Part shown: one piece after another, positions 20,701 through 32,700 of the stretch
How positions within the stretch are numbered: the first letter of the stretch is position 1
How the letters are laid out: each line of letters begins with the position of its first letter
Assembly (NCBI RefSeq): GCF_028389875.1
Contig: NC_084682.1
Coordinates: forward strand, 4,908,001-4,972,000
Direction of reading: 5' to 3'
From: Rhea pennata
Taxonomy: Eukaryota > Chordata > Aves > Rheiformes > Rheidae
Length of the DNA: 64,000 nucleotides
Program-made: the position numbers and the translations under genes
Notes under the pieces: generated by a model
Told to the model about the DNA's origin: nothing
Seen by the model: only the letters and a program-made list of their open reading frames with translations
Database searches by the model: none

Positions 20701-23700
20701 GGTGCCTAGCCTCCAGCAACGGCACTGGCAAGGGTGCCTGTCCCAGGCAGGCAGCTGGCACCTCCGAAGCAGCGGGACTGGACTCCTCTCTGCAGCCAGC
20801 CCTGAACTGCAGGGCTGTGCCTGGACCCCGGAGCTGCATCATGATCCCGGGGCCAAGGGCAGCCGGGACGCTGCTCAGCAGCCCGCCAAGCCTAGGCCAT
20901 GCAGGGAAGGACTCTGGGGAGTCTCCAGCCTCAGGGCAGGTGATGCCAAACAGAGCTGTGCTTGGGGACCCAACCCCTGCTCATCCCCAAACACTTACCA
21001 ATCCCCTCCATGAACGCGGGGTAGAGCCTGTCAGTGAGGAGAGGCTCGGGCAGCTCACGAAAGTACAGCTTCAGCGTGCCAGCTATGGCATTGATGTCCA
21101 TGTCACTCAGCATCACAAGGATGTCCTTGTTATCTGTCCAGAGAGCACCCACGCGTGACACCTTTGCCTCTGCTCTCAGACACCTGCATCACCCCAGCTG
21201 ACTGAGCTGGAGGAGCAGGGACAGGGCTGCAGACCCGGCTGCGCTGCCACCTGCTCGGGGCTGGCACTCAGAGACACACCAAGAGCCCCCTGGGCTTGCT
21301 GAGCCCCAGGAACAGGGACGCGCGGGCTAACGTAAGCATTAACCCAGCTCCTGCCCGCAGCAGCGAGCGGCACTTAGCCTCGCTGTGCACGGGAACCGCT
21401 GAGCGGCTCCGACCTGCCCCGGCAATGGCACGCGGAACAATTTGCAAATCCATTTGCAACGTTTCCCTGACTCAGTGTCTCCCGCGGAGCCAGCCAGGCA
21501 CAGAGGCAGATCAGAGAGGGCAACACACAAATGCTACTGAAAACAGGTCAGGGCAGAGCAAGGCTGCCGGGATCCCTCGCGGGGGCTGGCAGGGCTGGCA
21601 TGGCCGCCCTTGCGCTGGCGGCGATTCCAGCGGCCTCAGCCCGGACGCCCGGACGCAGCCTCTCAGCGCTTGCTCTTCCAGCTGCAACTTCCTCCTCGTA
21701 CCTAAGGCCCTTGCCGGGCACGCCTGCACGCTTGGCACAAGTGCCGCGCCAGCCCCCCAGCTTGCGGGGCCAGATGTCACAGGAAGCAGCTGGAGGGGAG
21801 CCAGCAGGGCTCCCGACACGGGGCTCGGCGCAGGCTCGGCCTGGGGTGCCCAGCCAACGCGGTCCCTCGCCCTCAGAAACCACAGGCTTTCTGAAACGCT
21901 GCTTTAACCCCAAGCTCTGTCGAGCTCAACTGGTGAGCGACAGCCCTGGAGGCTCAGCAAAGCCTGCGAAGGCTCCCAGAGCGGCCGGATGAGCAGGGAA
22001 GAGACCCGCCAGGCCACTCACTTGCATCGAAGACTGCCTTCAAAGCCTGGATGTCTGTGGCGACCCCGGAGATCCTGTAGATGCCAACCTCCTCGATGCC
22101 CCTCTTCTCCACCTCCTCGACGCACTGGCGCACGATGTAAGGCACCTTGGAGCGCTCGCGCCTGGCTCAGAAAGCAGAGGCGTGAGCACAGGTGAACCCG
22201 CCGCGGCCAGCCCAGCCCTGCAGCCCCCGAGCCAGGCAAGACCCCCACGCGTGGTGGCAGGGACGGCGCGGGCGAGGGAACGGGTGGAGACGGGCCCAGC
22301 TGAGGCAGGGGACGCACGGTGAGCGTGGAGCGAGTCCCCAGGCCCCATGGCTCACAGCGACAGGAACAGGCCAGCCACCCCCCGGCCCAGACGTACTTCG
22401 TCACGACGCTGATTTTGACTCCGAAGACACCAGTCTGCTTTTTGGACGGGGTCCTCTTCAGGCTCATGTCCCTGCTTGTGAACTTCATGGAGAACTCCAC
22501 CTTGATCTGCAGGAGACACAGGTGGGCCCCAGCCCACACCTCCGTGATGCATGAGCCCACAGTACGGCCCCCATGCGCCCTATGAGCCCCGCAGGCCCCA
22601 GCTGGTCACCCCCAAAAGGAAGGGGCCAGCCGCTCCCCTCCCGCTGCCATCACCAGGGGCTTTGGGGCTCCCCTCGGCCCCACTTACCCCGTTCATCTCA
22701 ATCACGTCCATGTGCCAGTTCTTGGTCTGCACGGCCTGCGGGTCCAGCTGCAGGGAGAGAGGGCACGTGAGGATCCCCCCGCGCCGGCAGCCCCGCGCCG
22801 CCCCCGCTGCCTGCCCCAGCCCCACGTGCCCTGGGGCCTCTTCACCAGCCACTGAAGCCCTTGGCCTGCAGATGGTCTCGCGCACCGGGCACCCTGTCCC
22901 CCAGGGACACGGGGGGATGGAGCTCTCCTCTCCACCTGCCCCAGGGGGCAGCGCAAAGCCCCCCGCCGAGCCCCCGCGACACCACCGCCCAGTGCAGACC
23001 CGCGCAACGAGAAACTTCCAAGAATCACAACTATTTCTGGAGGCAGATTAATGAAACAGAACTAGGGCAGCATTTTCCATGCAGAAAAACAACATCTTCC
23101 GATAGCCAAGGCTATTTATAACCCCTGGGAATGACGGGCTCTGCTATTTCTGGCTTTCGGGCTAGCAGGGGACTCTGGTACGCTTCCCTCGGGCCCGGCC
23201 CGCCGCGGCCGCGGCTCTGGCGTTCCCAAGGCCCGGACACGTGCCGCAGCGAGCGCGGCGCGGCTGCAGCCGGAGGCCCGGCGCCCCCAGCCCAGCAGCC
23301 GGCCGGAGGGCGCACGGAGCTGCCCCAGCCCCCCGGCGACGTGGGGCCCTGCCCGGAGGTGACAGCAGCGGCTGCAGCCCCCAGAGGGGCCGGCAGCGGG
23401 GCTCAGCCCCCGGAGGGGCGATGAGCTCCAGCTGCGAGCGCTGCCGTGGCCCCAGGGGGAGGCAGGGAGCGGAGCCAGGGCGAGGGAGACCGCTTGTGCC
23501 GGGACGGCCGCGCGGCACCAGCTTTCCTTCCCGCGGGGACAGGGACGGGGGCACCGCAGCCACCGCACTGGCCTTCGCTCCAGCTGCCTTCTGGGGCTTT
23601 TGGTCCCCAGCTGGCGGCATCGATCCGTCCCCATCGATCCATGTAATGCACGGCACGGGCGGCGGGTGGGCGGCAGGGCAGAGCCCGGCACTAATGTGCC

Positions 23701-26700
23701 CTCCGGGAAGGGGAAGGGACAGGCTGGGCTGGGCTGCACTGCGCTGCGCTGGGGGGGCTCTGGGGGCTGCGCGCGGGGCTGCCAGGCGAGGCCTGCGCCA
23801 ACCGCGGCGCGGCGGCGGGTCACTGCTCAAGGACGCGGGAGTTTCCCCCAGCAGCTGCTGGCTCAGGAGATGCTTGGCACGCGCAAAACACCACGGAGCG
23901 CCGCCGGCCCGGCCGCGGAGCTGCCCTCGCCCTGCCCCGGCGCCGGCCACCCCGCGGGGCTGCTCCGCCACGCGCAGGGGACCCTGCGGTCCCTCGCGCC
24001 CCACTCACGCACCGAGGCCCCGTGCTCCCGAGGGGAGGCTCCCAAGCCACCCTGGCCCCCCAGCACAGACCCGGTACTGAGCACCCCCTTGCTCAGCATC
24101 TCCCACGGAGGCAGGATAGGGCCCGCAGCAGCAAAGGGGAGAAGCAGCAAACGAGGATCCCAGCGATGGGGCCGCTGCCAGAGGACGGGGAGACGCCAGC
24201 AAACGGGCCCCGCGGCGGCCCCAAGCAGCGCCCGGGCCGGCCGGCCCACGGCAGCCAGCCCCGAGGCCGGACCCGCCGCGCGCCCGCGAGCCCCGGGCCT
24301 GGCCGGGCGGCGGCGAGCGCGAGCGGCCCCGGTGCCACGTGAACCGGCTGCGGCTTCCAGCGCGCGGCCCAGGAACGTCTCCTCGCGGACCCCTCGCCGG
24401 CGCCCCAGCGCACCGGAGAGCCCAGGCGAGCCCTGCGGCGGTCGGGAACAGCGGCTGGGCAGAGGAGGAGGGGGAGGGGGAGGGAGAGGAAGGCTACAGC
24501 TGCCCTGGGCTCCTGGGGGGCCCTGCAGCATGTCTGGGCACAGGGATCACGAGGCTGCAGCCAGCCCGCAGCCAACTCTGGTCCTGCCGCTCCGAGTCCC
24601 CCGTGTCCCTCCCTCCCTCCCGGGCAGGGTCCCCCCCCCCCCGGCGTGCCGGCTGCTGCGGGGAACGCCAGGGCCCGCACGGCACGGCCGCAGCCTCCGC
24701 CCAGCACGACGACGACCGAGACCCTCCACGTGGGAGCACCCTGCTCCCAGTCCCAAGGTCCTGCCCCCGTCCGTGGCACCCTCCGCTTTTCCCTGTGCAG
24801 CCCGTTTACGGCACCGACAGCCTTGGGGGCGAGGAAGGGAGCGTGCCCAGCCCCGCGAGCCCCGGGAAGCTGCCCATCGTCACCCCAGCCAAGGGCAGCC
24901 CCGGGCCTCCCCACTCCGCAAGGTTAATCGGAAACAACGCACGCTTCTTCCCTGTCCCGTGGGACCCCGAGCTCCGCCAGCCCCGGCGCCTCGCACCTGG
25001 AAAGGGCTTAGCAGGACTCCGCGCAAAGCTTTAATAAAAGCCAGCTCGGCTGCCGCCAGCGCCGCAGACCGGCCTCCCGAGCACACGGTGTCCCTGCGGC
25101 TGCTCGCCCCGCCGTGGCCCCCGGCACCCGTGCCAGCGGCACGCGAGACGGCACAGTGACGTGCTGCTGTCACAGACCTGGCACCGTGTCGGTGCCCGGT
25201 GCATCCCCGCTGGAGCCGGGACAGCTGCCCAACCTCGTCCAGGCACAGACACGTATCAGCCCCTGCCCAGCAGCTCTGCACCGGATGCAGAACAAGGCGT
25301 TCAGAGGTGCTCCCAGGCCCCTGGGCTTCGCCAGCTTCGAACACCCACCTGTGCCAGGGCACACGTCTCGGCCGGGTGGCTGACCCTCTCCAGAGCTGCT
25401 CGCGCCTTCGTCTAAGCGGACTCTCAGCAATGGGACACCCGCGTCAGGCTGGCACCGAGACTGCTGCAACACAGCTCTCACCCACAGCAAGGTGAAACAG
25501 CCCCAGCCGCAGCCAGCGGCCCACAGACATTTGCAGTCATCCCATTTTGCCAAATTGTCCGCAGCTGTTTGCTTGCAGGACGAGGCCCCTTGGCCCTGCG
25601 GGGCCCAGGGCAGTGCATGAGCATCCCGGCAGCCCCGCAGAGCCTCCTGCGTCCCGGGCAGGCTCCGGCGGCAGCCTCCTCCCCGCCGCCCGGGCCTGCT
25701 GCTCGTCCCGTGCACAGCAGGACGCTGGACTCGAAGGAGACGAGGCTGCATACTTGGATTTTGTCCTCAAAGCACCTCCGGGCCGTGCGCTGCCGATACA
25801 GCCGCCGCGTGGGCGGCGGGAGCCACACTGTGCCGGGATAGGTACAGCCGCCGGCGGCTGCGCCGGGCCGGGGCCGAGCCGGGCTGCTGCGCCGCTGGCT
25901 CCCCGGGGCTCCCGGGAGAGGGGCTGGCAACGGCCTCGGCCGGCTCCAAACCCTCGTGGCGGCTCTGCAGAGTCCCGAGCAGTGGGACGCCGCGGCAGGG
26001 CAGGGGCTGCCAGGCCGGCACGTCCCTCCCTCCTGCCCATGAGGTCACCCAGCGCATCAGCCCTGGGGAGACGCCGGCATGAGCAAACCGGTGACTCAGC
26101 CGGCGAGACCGTCTCCGCTGGGGCAGACCCGCGCCCGGCCGGCCCCGCGTCACCCTGGCTGCCGCATCCCCGGGAGCTGCTGCAGTCACAGCGCCCCGTC
26201 CCGTCCCGTCCCATCAGCACGGCACCCACGGGCGCCCCAGCCAGGCCCTGCCCTGGCTGCACCCACACGTGCCCCTGCCCGCACCAGCTCCGGCGGGCCA
26301 GGGGGTGCCCCCCCCGCCACCGCGGCACCTTCGCTAGGGAACCAGGCGGTTGCTAAGCTGCTCCGCGCCGCGGGGGCAGAGCAGCCCCCGCAGCAGCCAA
26401 CGACGCTGCCGGCAAAGCGCGGCCCCAAAGTAGCGGCGATTTGCGGCCCCGGCCGACAGCAAGCTGAGAAGCGGCACGCGCCCGCGGCACGCCGGAGCCC
26501 TGCCACGACCCACGCGCGGACCGAGCGGGGCCGCGGACGGCACCCGCAGGCGGGTGAAGCGCGTGGAGGGCTCAGCCATGTGCGGGGGCCGAGCGCCGGC
26601 GCCTCCCGCGCGGCCTCAGGGCCCCTCGGCTGGGCAGCAAATGGCTCGGCAGGGGAGCTGCTGGCGCGGGGCTGGGAGCACTCGCTGGAGAGCCACTGGG

Positions 26701-29700
26701 CTCCGCGGGTTGCGTTACAGCCGCTCGCACCCCGCAAAACAACCAGGGGCTGGTTCCCAGCCGGGAGAGGCCGCGGCTCCTTTGCGGGGTGGCTCGGGAC
26801 CGCGCATTCCCCGCTCACCCATCCCACCCCCCCCCCCCCCCCGCCAGCAGCCGCGGGCAGGAATCATGGAGCCGAGGGAAACAAAAGCACCCCGGGGTTG
26901 GACCCGGCGGCACGGCAGCCAACGGGCGGCCCCGCGGCGCAGCCCTCGCCGCCCCTTAATCCCGGCTGCACAAAATCGAGGTTAATGCCGCTGCGTCACA
27001 GCCAGCCCTGCCGGCACCCAGGCGAGCGCTGCTGCCGAGCAAACCTCGGCCCCAGGGGGGCCCTCGGCTCCTGCCCGCGGCCCCGCTCCTCCCCGCGGCG
27101 GGAACCCCGGCAGCCCGGGTCCCCCGTGAGAGACGCCGGGAGCCTCGGGGCAGCCTGCGACGGCGCCTTCGCCTCGCTGCGCCCAGCCCCGCACCGTCTC
27201 CCCCCGCGGCCGCACAGCGCCCGCTAACGCAGCTGCCGCCCGGCTCCAGCCTGGCCCGGAGGAGCCCGCCGCGGACCAAGGGCGTCTGCAAAACAAGCAG
27301 CACCTATCGCCCATCTGGAGATGCGGCACGCGGGCACTGGGTGCTGCGGCTCCCCAGGGCCCGCGAGCAGCGCTGCGTCCCCGCAGCACAGCCAGCCGAC
27401 GGCCGCGGCCGGGCAGGGGGCTCCCCGCCGGGCCCTGGGACGCGGCCGCGTCTCCTCCCCGCCGGCCCCGCGCCGCCAGGGCGCTGCACCCCGCGCCGCC
27501 GGCCCCGGGGCACCGGCCAGCCCCGCACAAAACCAGCCAGCCGCTCCGGGGGGCACGGCTGCCCCCGGCACGCAAAGGGGGAGAGCCCAGGAGAGGGGAA
27601 GAGACAACAAGCACCAGGGACAAACTACTCCTGAGAGCCGCGCAGCCGAGGCACCCCCATACCCAACTCGCCCCCTGCAAGCAAAGCCACCAGCCAAAAT
27701 GCCACCGGGTAACGCAGCCCCCGCCGGTGCAGGGCCGCCCCCCGGCCGCCCGCTCCGTGCCCCCAGCCCCAGAGAGGCACCTTCTGCCGGAGCAGCTTGC
27801 TGCGCACCCTGCCCCAGAGGCGGGCGCCTGTGTTGGAGGGCCGCTTGCCGTCGGGCTCCTCGATCCGCTCCAGGCAGCCGCGCTCCAGCCGCTCGCACAC
27901 CGAGCCGGGGCTGCAGTCCGGCTGCACCAGCACGTCCGTCATCGCGACCGCTTCGGGCTCCGGCGACGCCAGGCGGCAGGGATCCCCCGGCGGGGGCAGC
28001 GGGCGCGCGGCGGGGTGGACGGCCCCGGCTGGCTTAGGAGAGTGCCGGCATCCCCGCCGCGGCCGGCCGGAGGGGAGCTAGCGGCACCCGGGGCGGCTCA
28101 TCCGGGAGAGGCGAGCGGCGCTCCGGCAGCGCGGCGGCGAGCAGGCAGGGCTCATCTTCCCGGGTGTGAGCCAGGCGGCTCGGCAGCCCCCAAAGCCTCC
28201 CTCCCCCTCCGAGGAAGTGACTCAAAGGCAGGGCCCCCCCCCTGTCCCCCCCCTCCCGCGTTTAACTCTCGCCGCGCCGCCCGCCGCGGCTGCTCGCCCG
28301 GGAGCCTCGGCCGGGCTGTTCAGCCCCGCGGCGGCCGGCCGCCGTTAACCGCTTCCCTGCTCGAGCGGGAGGCCTGGCCGTGCGGCAGCGGCCGAGGCTT
28401 CCCCGGCCCCCCGGGGCCTCGCCGGCCTTGCTGGCCGGGGCCAGGGCTCAGGGCCAGCCCTTCGGGGGCTCCTGCTGGGCCTGGGGGCAGGCTGGGGAGC
28501 GGGGTCCCCTCCGCATCTCCCCAGGCTGCCGCAGCCCTCGTCACCTCGGCTCCGGCAGAGCTGCCTGGGGCGCCGGGTGACCCTGCCTGCACCCCTGTCC
28601 CGGCACGGCTCTGCCCGCCCGCGGCGCTCCTGGCACCGGGATGGCGGTGAGATGCCACCAGGCGCAAGCTCAGAGACTCGCGCTGCCCCCATCCCCATCC
28701 AGGACTGAGCACCGGGCAGGATCTAGTCCTTGGCAGCCCAGGCCTGCGGCCCCTCGCAGGGCCAGGGAGGCGGCGGAGCCCTGACACCACAATCCTGCCC
28801 CCTCCAGAGCCTCTACCAGCCGGGCAGGGAGCCGTTCCCCGTGCCAGGCACCCATGGCCACGTCTCCTTCCCGTGCATCACATGGGGCTGCACAGCCGGG
28901 AAGGGGCTGCTCCATCCAGCCCCATGACGCCTCCTGCCAGAGACCCCATCCAGCACCGTCTCCTCGCCCACCCCAGGGCCCGGGGGCTGGACTGCTCTCT
29001 CCCCTCCGCACGTACTCGCGGGCTGCTCTGCACGACCCCGGCACCTACCTGCCGCTCACCGCGGCACCGGGCAGCCCTGCCCGCCCAGCCCTGGCAGCAC
29101 CAAGCATGGCCGCCCGGCTGCGGCAGGCTCCGAGCTGGGCTTAGCCCCATCGTGCTGGGAACACGGAGCTGCTGCGCCTGCACCCCTGCGGCACAGCTAC
29201 CCCCATGGCAGCCCGGCCTGGCCTTGGAGACGGCACGCAGAACGGGGTCAGCGCAAGCTCGGAGCGGCAGCGGAGCCATCCCCACGCACGGACGCACCTT
29301 CACCCGGGCCAGCCGGCGAGGCAGCAGGGCCCACGCGGCCCCATGGGCGTCCCGGCCGCGGCACGGGGCTCCCTCCGGCAGCCACGGAGATGCTTGGCAC
29401 ACCACAGACCCCTCCGGGGCTCGGTGCTGGGATCCTCGAGGTGACCCTGGGCAACGACTGCAGCACCATCCCCAACCACGTCCTCGATGTTGGCACAACG
29501 TGACCTGCCCGTGTCCCCTCCACACTCACGGGGCTTCCCCGCCGCTCCCCCGGGAGAGGCGCTGCGGCGTCCCCCTTGCACGCGACCCGCTCCCCTGCCC
29601 GGCATCCGACAGCTGAGGCCGAGGCTCAGGGAAGGTCCTGGGAGCAGCCAGCTGCTTCCCATTGCATCCCTCCTGCCCCCGAGCGACTGCGGGGCCGGGA

Positions 29701-32700
29701 CAGGGACGCACGGCACGGCATGGGGAGGGCACTGGGAGCCAGGCTGCCGCGGCCTGGAGGTACGGAGCGAACGGGGCAGAGGCCAGCGCCTGCCTGGGCT
29801 CCGAGAGCGAAGGCTCAGAGGCCCCCAAACTCCCTCCAAGGGCCGGCGCTCCCTGCAAGCCCCAAACAGCCCCAGCCCTGTGCTCCCTCCACATGTCCAT
29901 TGCTAGGGGGTAAGCGCTGGCTCTACCGGTGACATGAGGTCCCACGGCAGAGGGATGACCCGCCAGCGCCAGCCCCTGCCCCAAGCTCTGGCACCGGGTG
30001 ACAGCGGGACGGTCTCGATCCTGCCCCACGAACACTGCTCCGTCCAGCCAGGCCCCCTCTGGAGCCAGCAGCGCTGGGGCCTCCTCGCTCCCGTTCTTCC
30101 TCCTCGACTTTTGCACGGCGGAAACAGGCTGTGCTGTCCCTGCCCCAACTCACGCGTCCCCCAGGGTGACTCATGTTTGTTGACACAGGCTATTTCCGAG
30201 AGTGAGAGCGCAGCTGAGCTGGCTCCCTGGGGGCGCTGAGGCCCTTCCCTGCCCCAGCCCTCCTGCGCATCGCAGCACCCAGTGCCACCCCTGTCCCCAA
30301 GGTGGGGGGCAGCAGGGCAATTTCTGCCAGGGACAAGCTGTTGGCAAAGCTGAGCCCCTGTCTCCCACCTCGCATGGACCTGTCCCCTCCATAGCGCCTT
30401 CCTCCCAGCAGTGACGTTTCATGCTCCTTCCTCCTCCCCCGGGACCTGCCCTCGGGCATTTTCCCACAGAACAGGCAGCTGTGCCGGGCCCTGTGAAGTG
30501 GGCTCGCGTGGAGGGACATGTCCCAGGAGCAACACCGTCACGGGTAGAGGAGCAAAGGCAGCCAGGCTGGAGGTCCCCCACCAAGGCACTACATGGGGCA
30601 CCCCTGACCCAAACCATCTCCTGTTGCCCTGGGCCATCCCGCAGCCTGCCGAAGGTGGGACGCCACAGGGATGCAGGCCCCAAGGTCGTGCTGGCCCCCT
30701 CCTGCCCCGCCGACTTGCTCACCTGAGAGCATCTCAGGGCAGCCGAGGCCTCCATCCTCCCTGCCCAGCAACAGCCAATCCAAGGCAGCTCAGCCGTTGC
30801 CCTGGCAACACCGGTTGCCATAACAGCAGTGCTGATGGAGGTGCAGGCAAGGCAGATGGTGGCAGAGAGGGACAGCCGCGGCCGGCGGGGAGGGACGGCT
30901 GTGCTGCCATGGGGAGCGGGGCTGCACGCTCAGGGCCCCCTCTGGGGCGGGCAGCCGCCAGCATCGCGGCTGCTTCACCGGAGCCGGCCCCCCTCCCCGC
31001 GGCCTCCATCTGCCCGGCCATGCTGCAGCGCACCGGCAGGAAGGAAGCTCTCCCAGCCCGGCCCGTGCCAGCCTGCTCCTCTCCTGGTTCTCCGGCTGAC
31101 GCGCATTCACTGAGACCGACACGGGAGCTGTGCCGGGGCCCGAGGCCGGATGCATGCTTGGGGGCAGCTGCCAGCTTTGCCGCCTCCCCAGGATCCTGTC
31201 TCGCTTTGTCCCACGTTCTGCTGGCATGATGCCCCAGCTCATCACTCACATCCCTGATGTCTATCCACCTCACTCCCTTCAAACCCGAGCCGAGACCCCC
31301 ATGCTCTGCACCAAAGGCACAGCAGCCTGTTGGGCTTCTCCGATCCCAGACACAAGCTTGGAATGCCCCAGCACATACCTGGATCTGCCCCTTGCCCATG
31401 ATCTTGTCCACGATTTCATTGTTGTCCTTGTTGAGCTTGGTCTTGTCGTAGCATTTCTCATAGCACAGGATCCGCAGGGACTGGGAGCCCTCCAGCTCAA
31501 TCTCAAACTCCTGGGGAGCAGAGGGAGGGTGGCTCAGCCCCAGAACGACTTCAAAACTGGGGCTGGAAGGGAGAGGGAAGCACAGTCCTTTCCCTGTGTC
31601 CTGCTGCCTCCCCTCACCTCATTCCACTGCGGCTCAGTTGTGTCCCGGAAAACCCTGGTCTTGGCTTTGCTGACGAAGTAGCCGAAGGAGTCCACTTCCA
31701 GTGTGCAGTAAAGGTCTGGCAAAGAAGACACAGCTGAGTGCCTGAGTGACACCTCCCAGCGCTTGCACAGGGGACAGCAGCACTGAGCTCCCGGGACCCA
31801 TTGGCTCCTGGGCCTTTCCCACGGGACTGCTGAGCACAGAGCAGGGCCCCATCTTGGAGCCAAGCCCACACAGGTCCCTCTGAGTGCTCCGAGCCAGTCT
31901 GGGCACCCTCACTTACTGGCAGACTGCTTGAAGCCCTTGGCAGAGTGGACGATGACATGCAGGAACCCGTAGAGCCCGGGGGACTCGTCGTCTGCAACGG
32001 AGGGAGCAGAAGAACATTATTAGGGTTCCAGATTCAATCTCCAATGCCCCTAGGACCAGGGCATCCCCAGGACAGACTTCCCCATTGCAAGCCCCAGCAC
32101 AGACCACTGAGGTGCTGCGTGCCTGCAGTGACATTGCAGGGTCTCCAGCCCCTGTGGAGGGCTTCCCCAGAAGGCTGGGAAAGGACAAGTCTTCTGCTGT
32201 TGGACAGCTCTAGAGCACATTCCCAGTAGGACTGGCTGGTCTCACTCGGGGAACACCCTGGTCCTGCCCAGCCTGTGAAGACGTTGGAGGGACCCCAAAG
32301 CCAGCCGGGGAGCAGAGACCTCGGTGTGGCTGGGACACTACGCCCCTGTCCAACTCTGCCCCGCCAGTGCCACCTGGTGGGTGCATCTCCCCTGCACAGC
32401 CTGGACAGCCTGAGCAGAGCCCCCCATTCCAAGCAAGGGACCCTGCAGGCCCCAGGCCATGCTGCATGGGGACACTGTGCTCCCTAAGGAAGGAGAGGCA
32501 ATTGCCTGGAGGGAAAGCGGGGCTTCCAGTCCAGTGGACACTCACCATCCTTATTACTGGTGACTGGGATGTTGTGGACAGTGCGTAGCTTGAAGCAGGA
32601 TCCCGTGAGCACCTGCAGCTCCACTGAGCTCAGGACGAAGGCCTGGAGGTCTGGGAGAGGGCAGGTAGGGAGCCTCAGCAGGACGCAGCCAGCGCTGTCC

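Noticed and set aside
23600-25159. 519-codon open frame on the + strand in ABR intron 16
   Set aside because: Stop-poor only because of extreme GC content. Residues are mostly Arg, Pro, Ala, Gly and Ser, no domain is visible, and similarly long frames run on the other strand.
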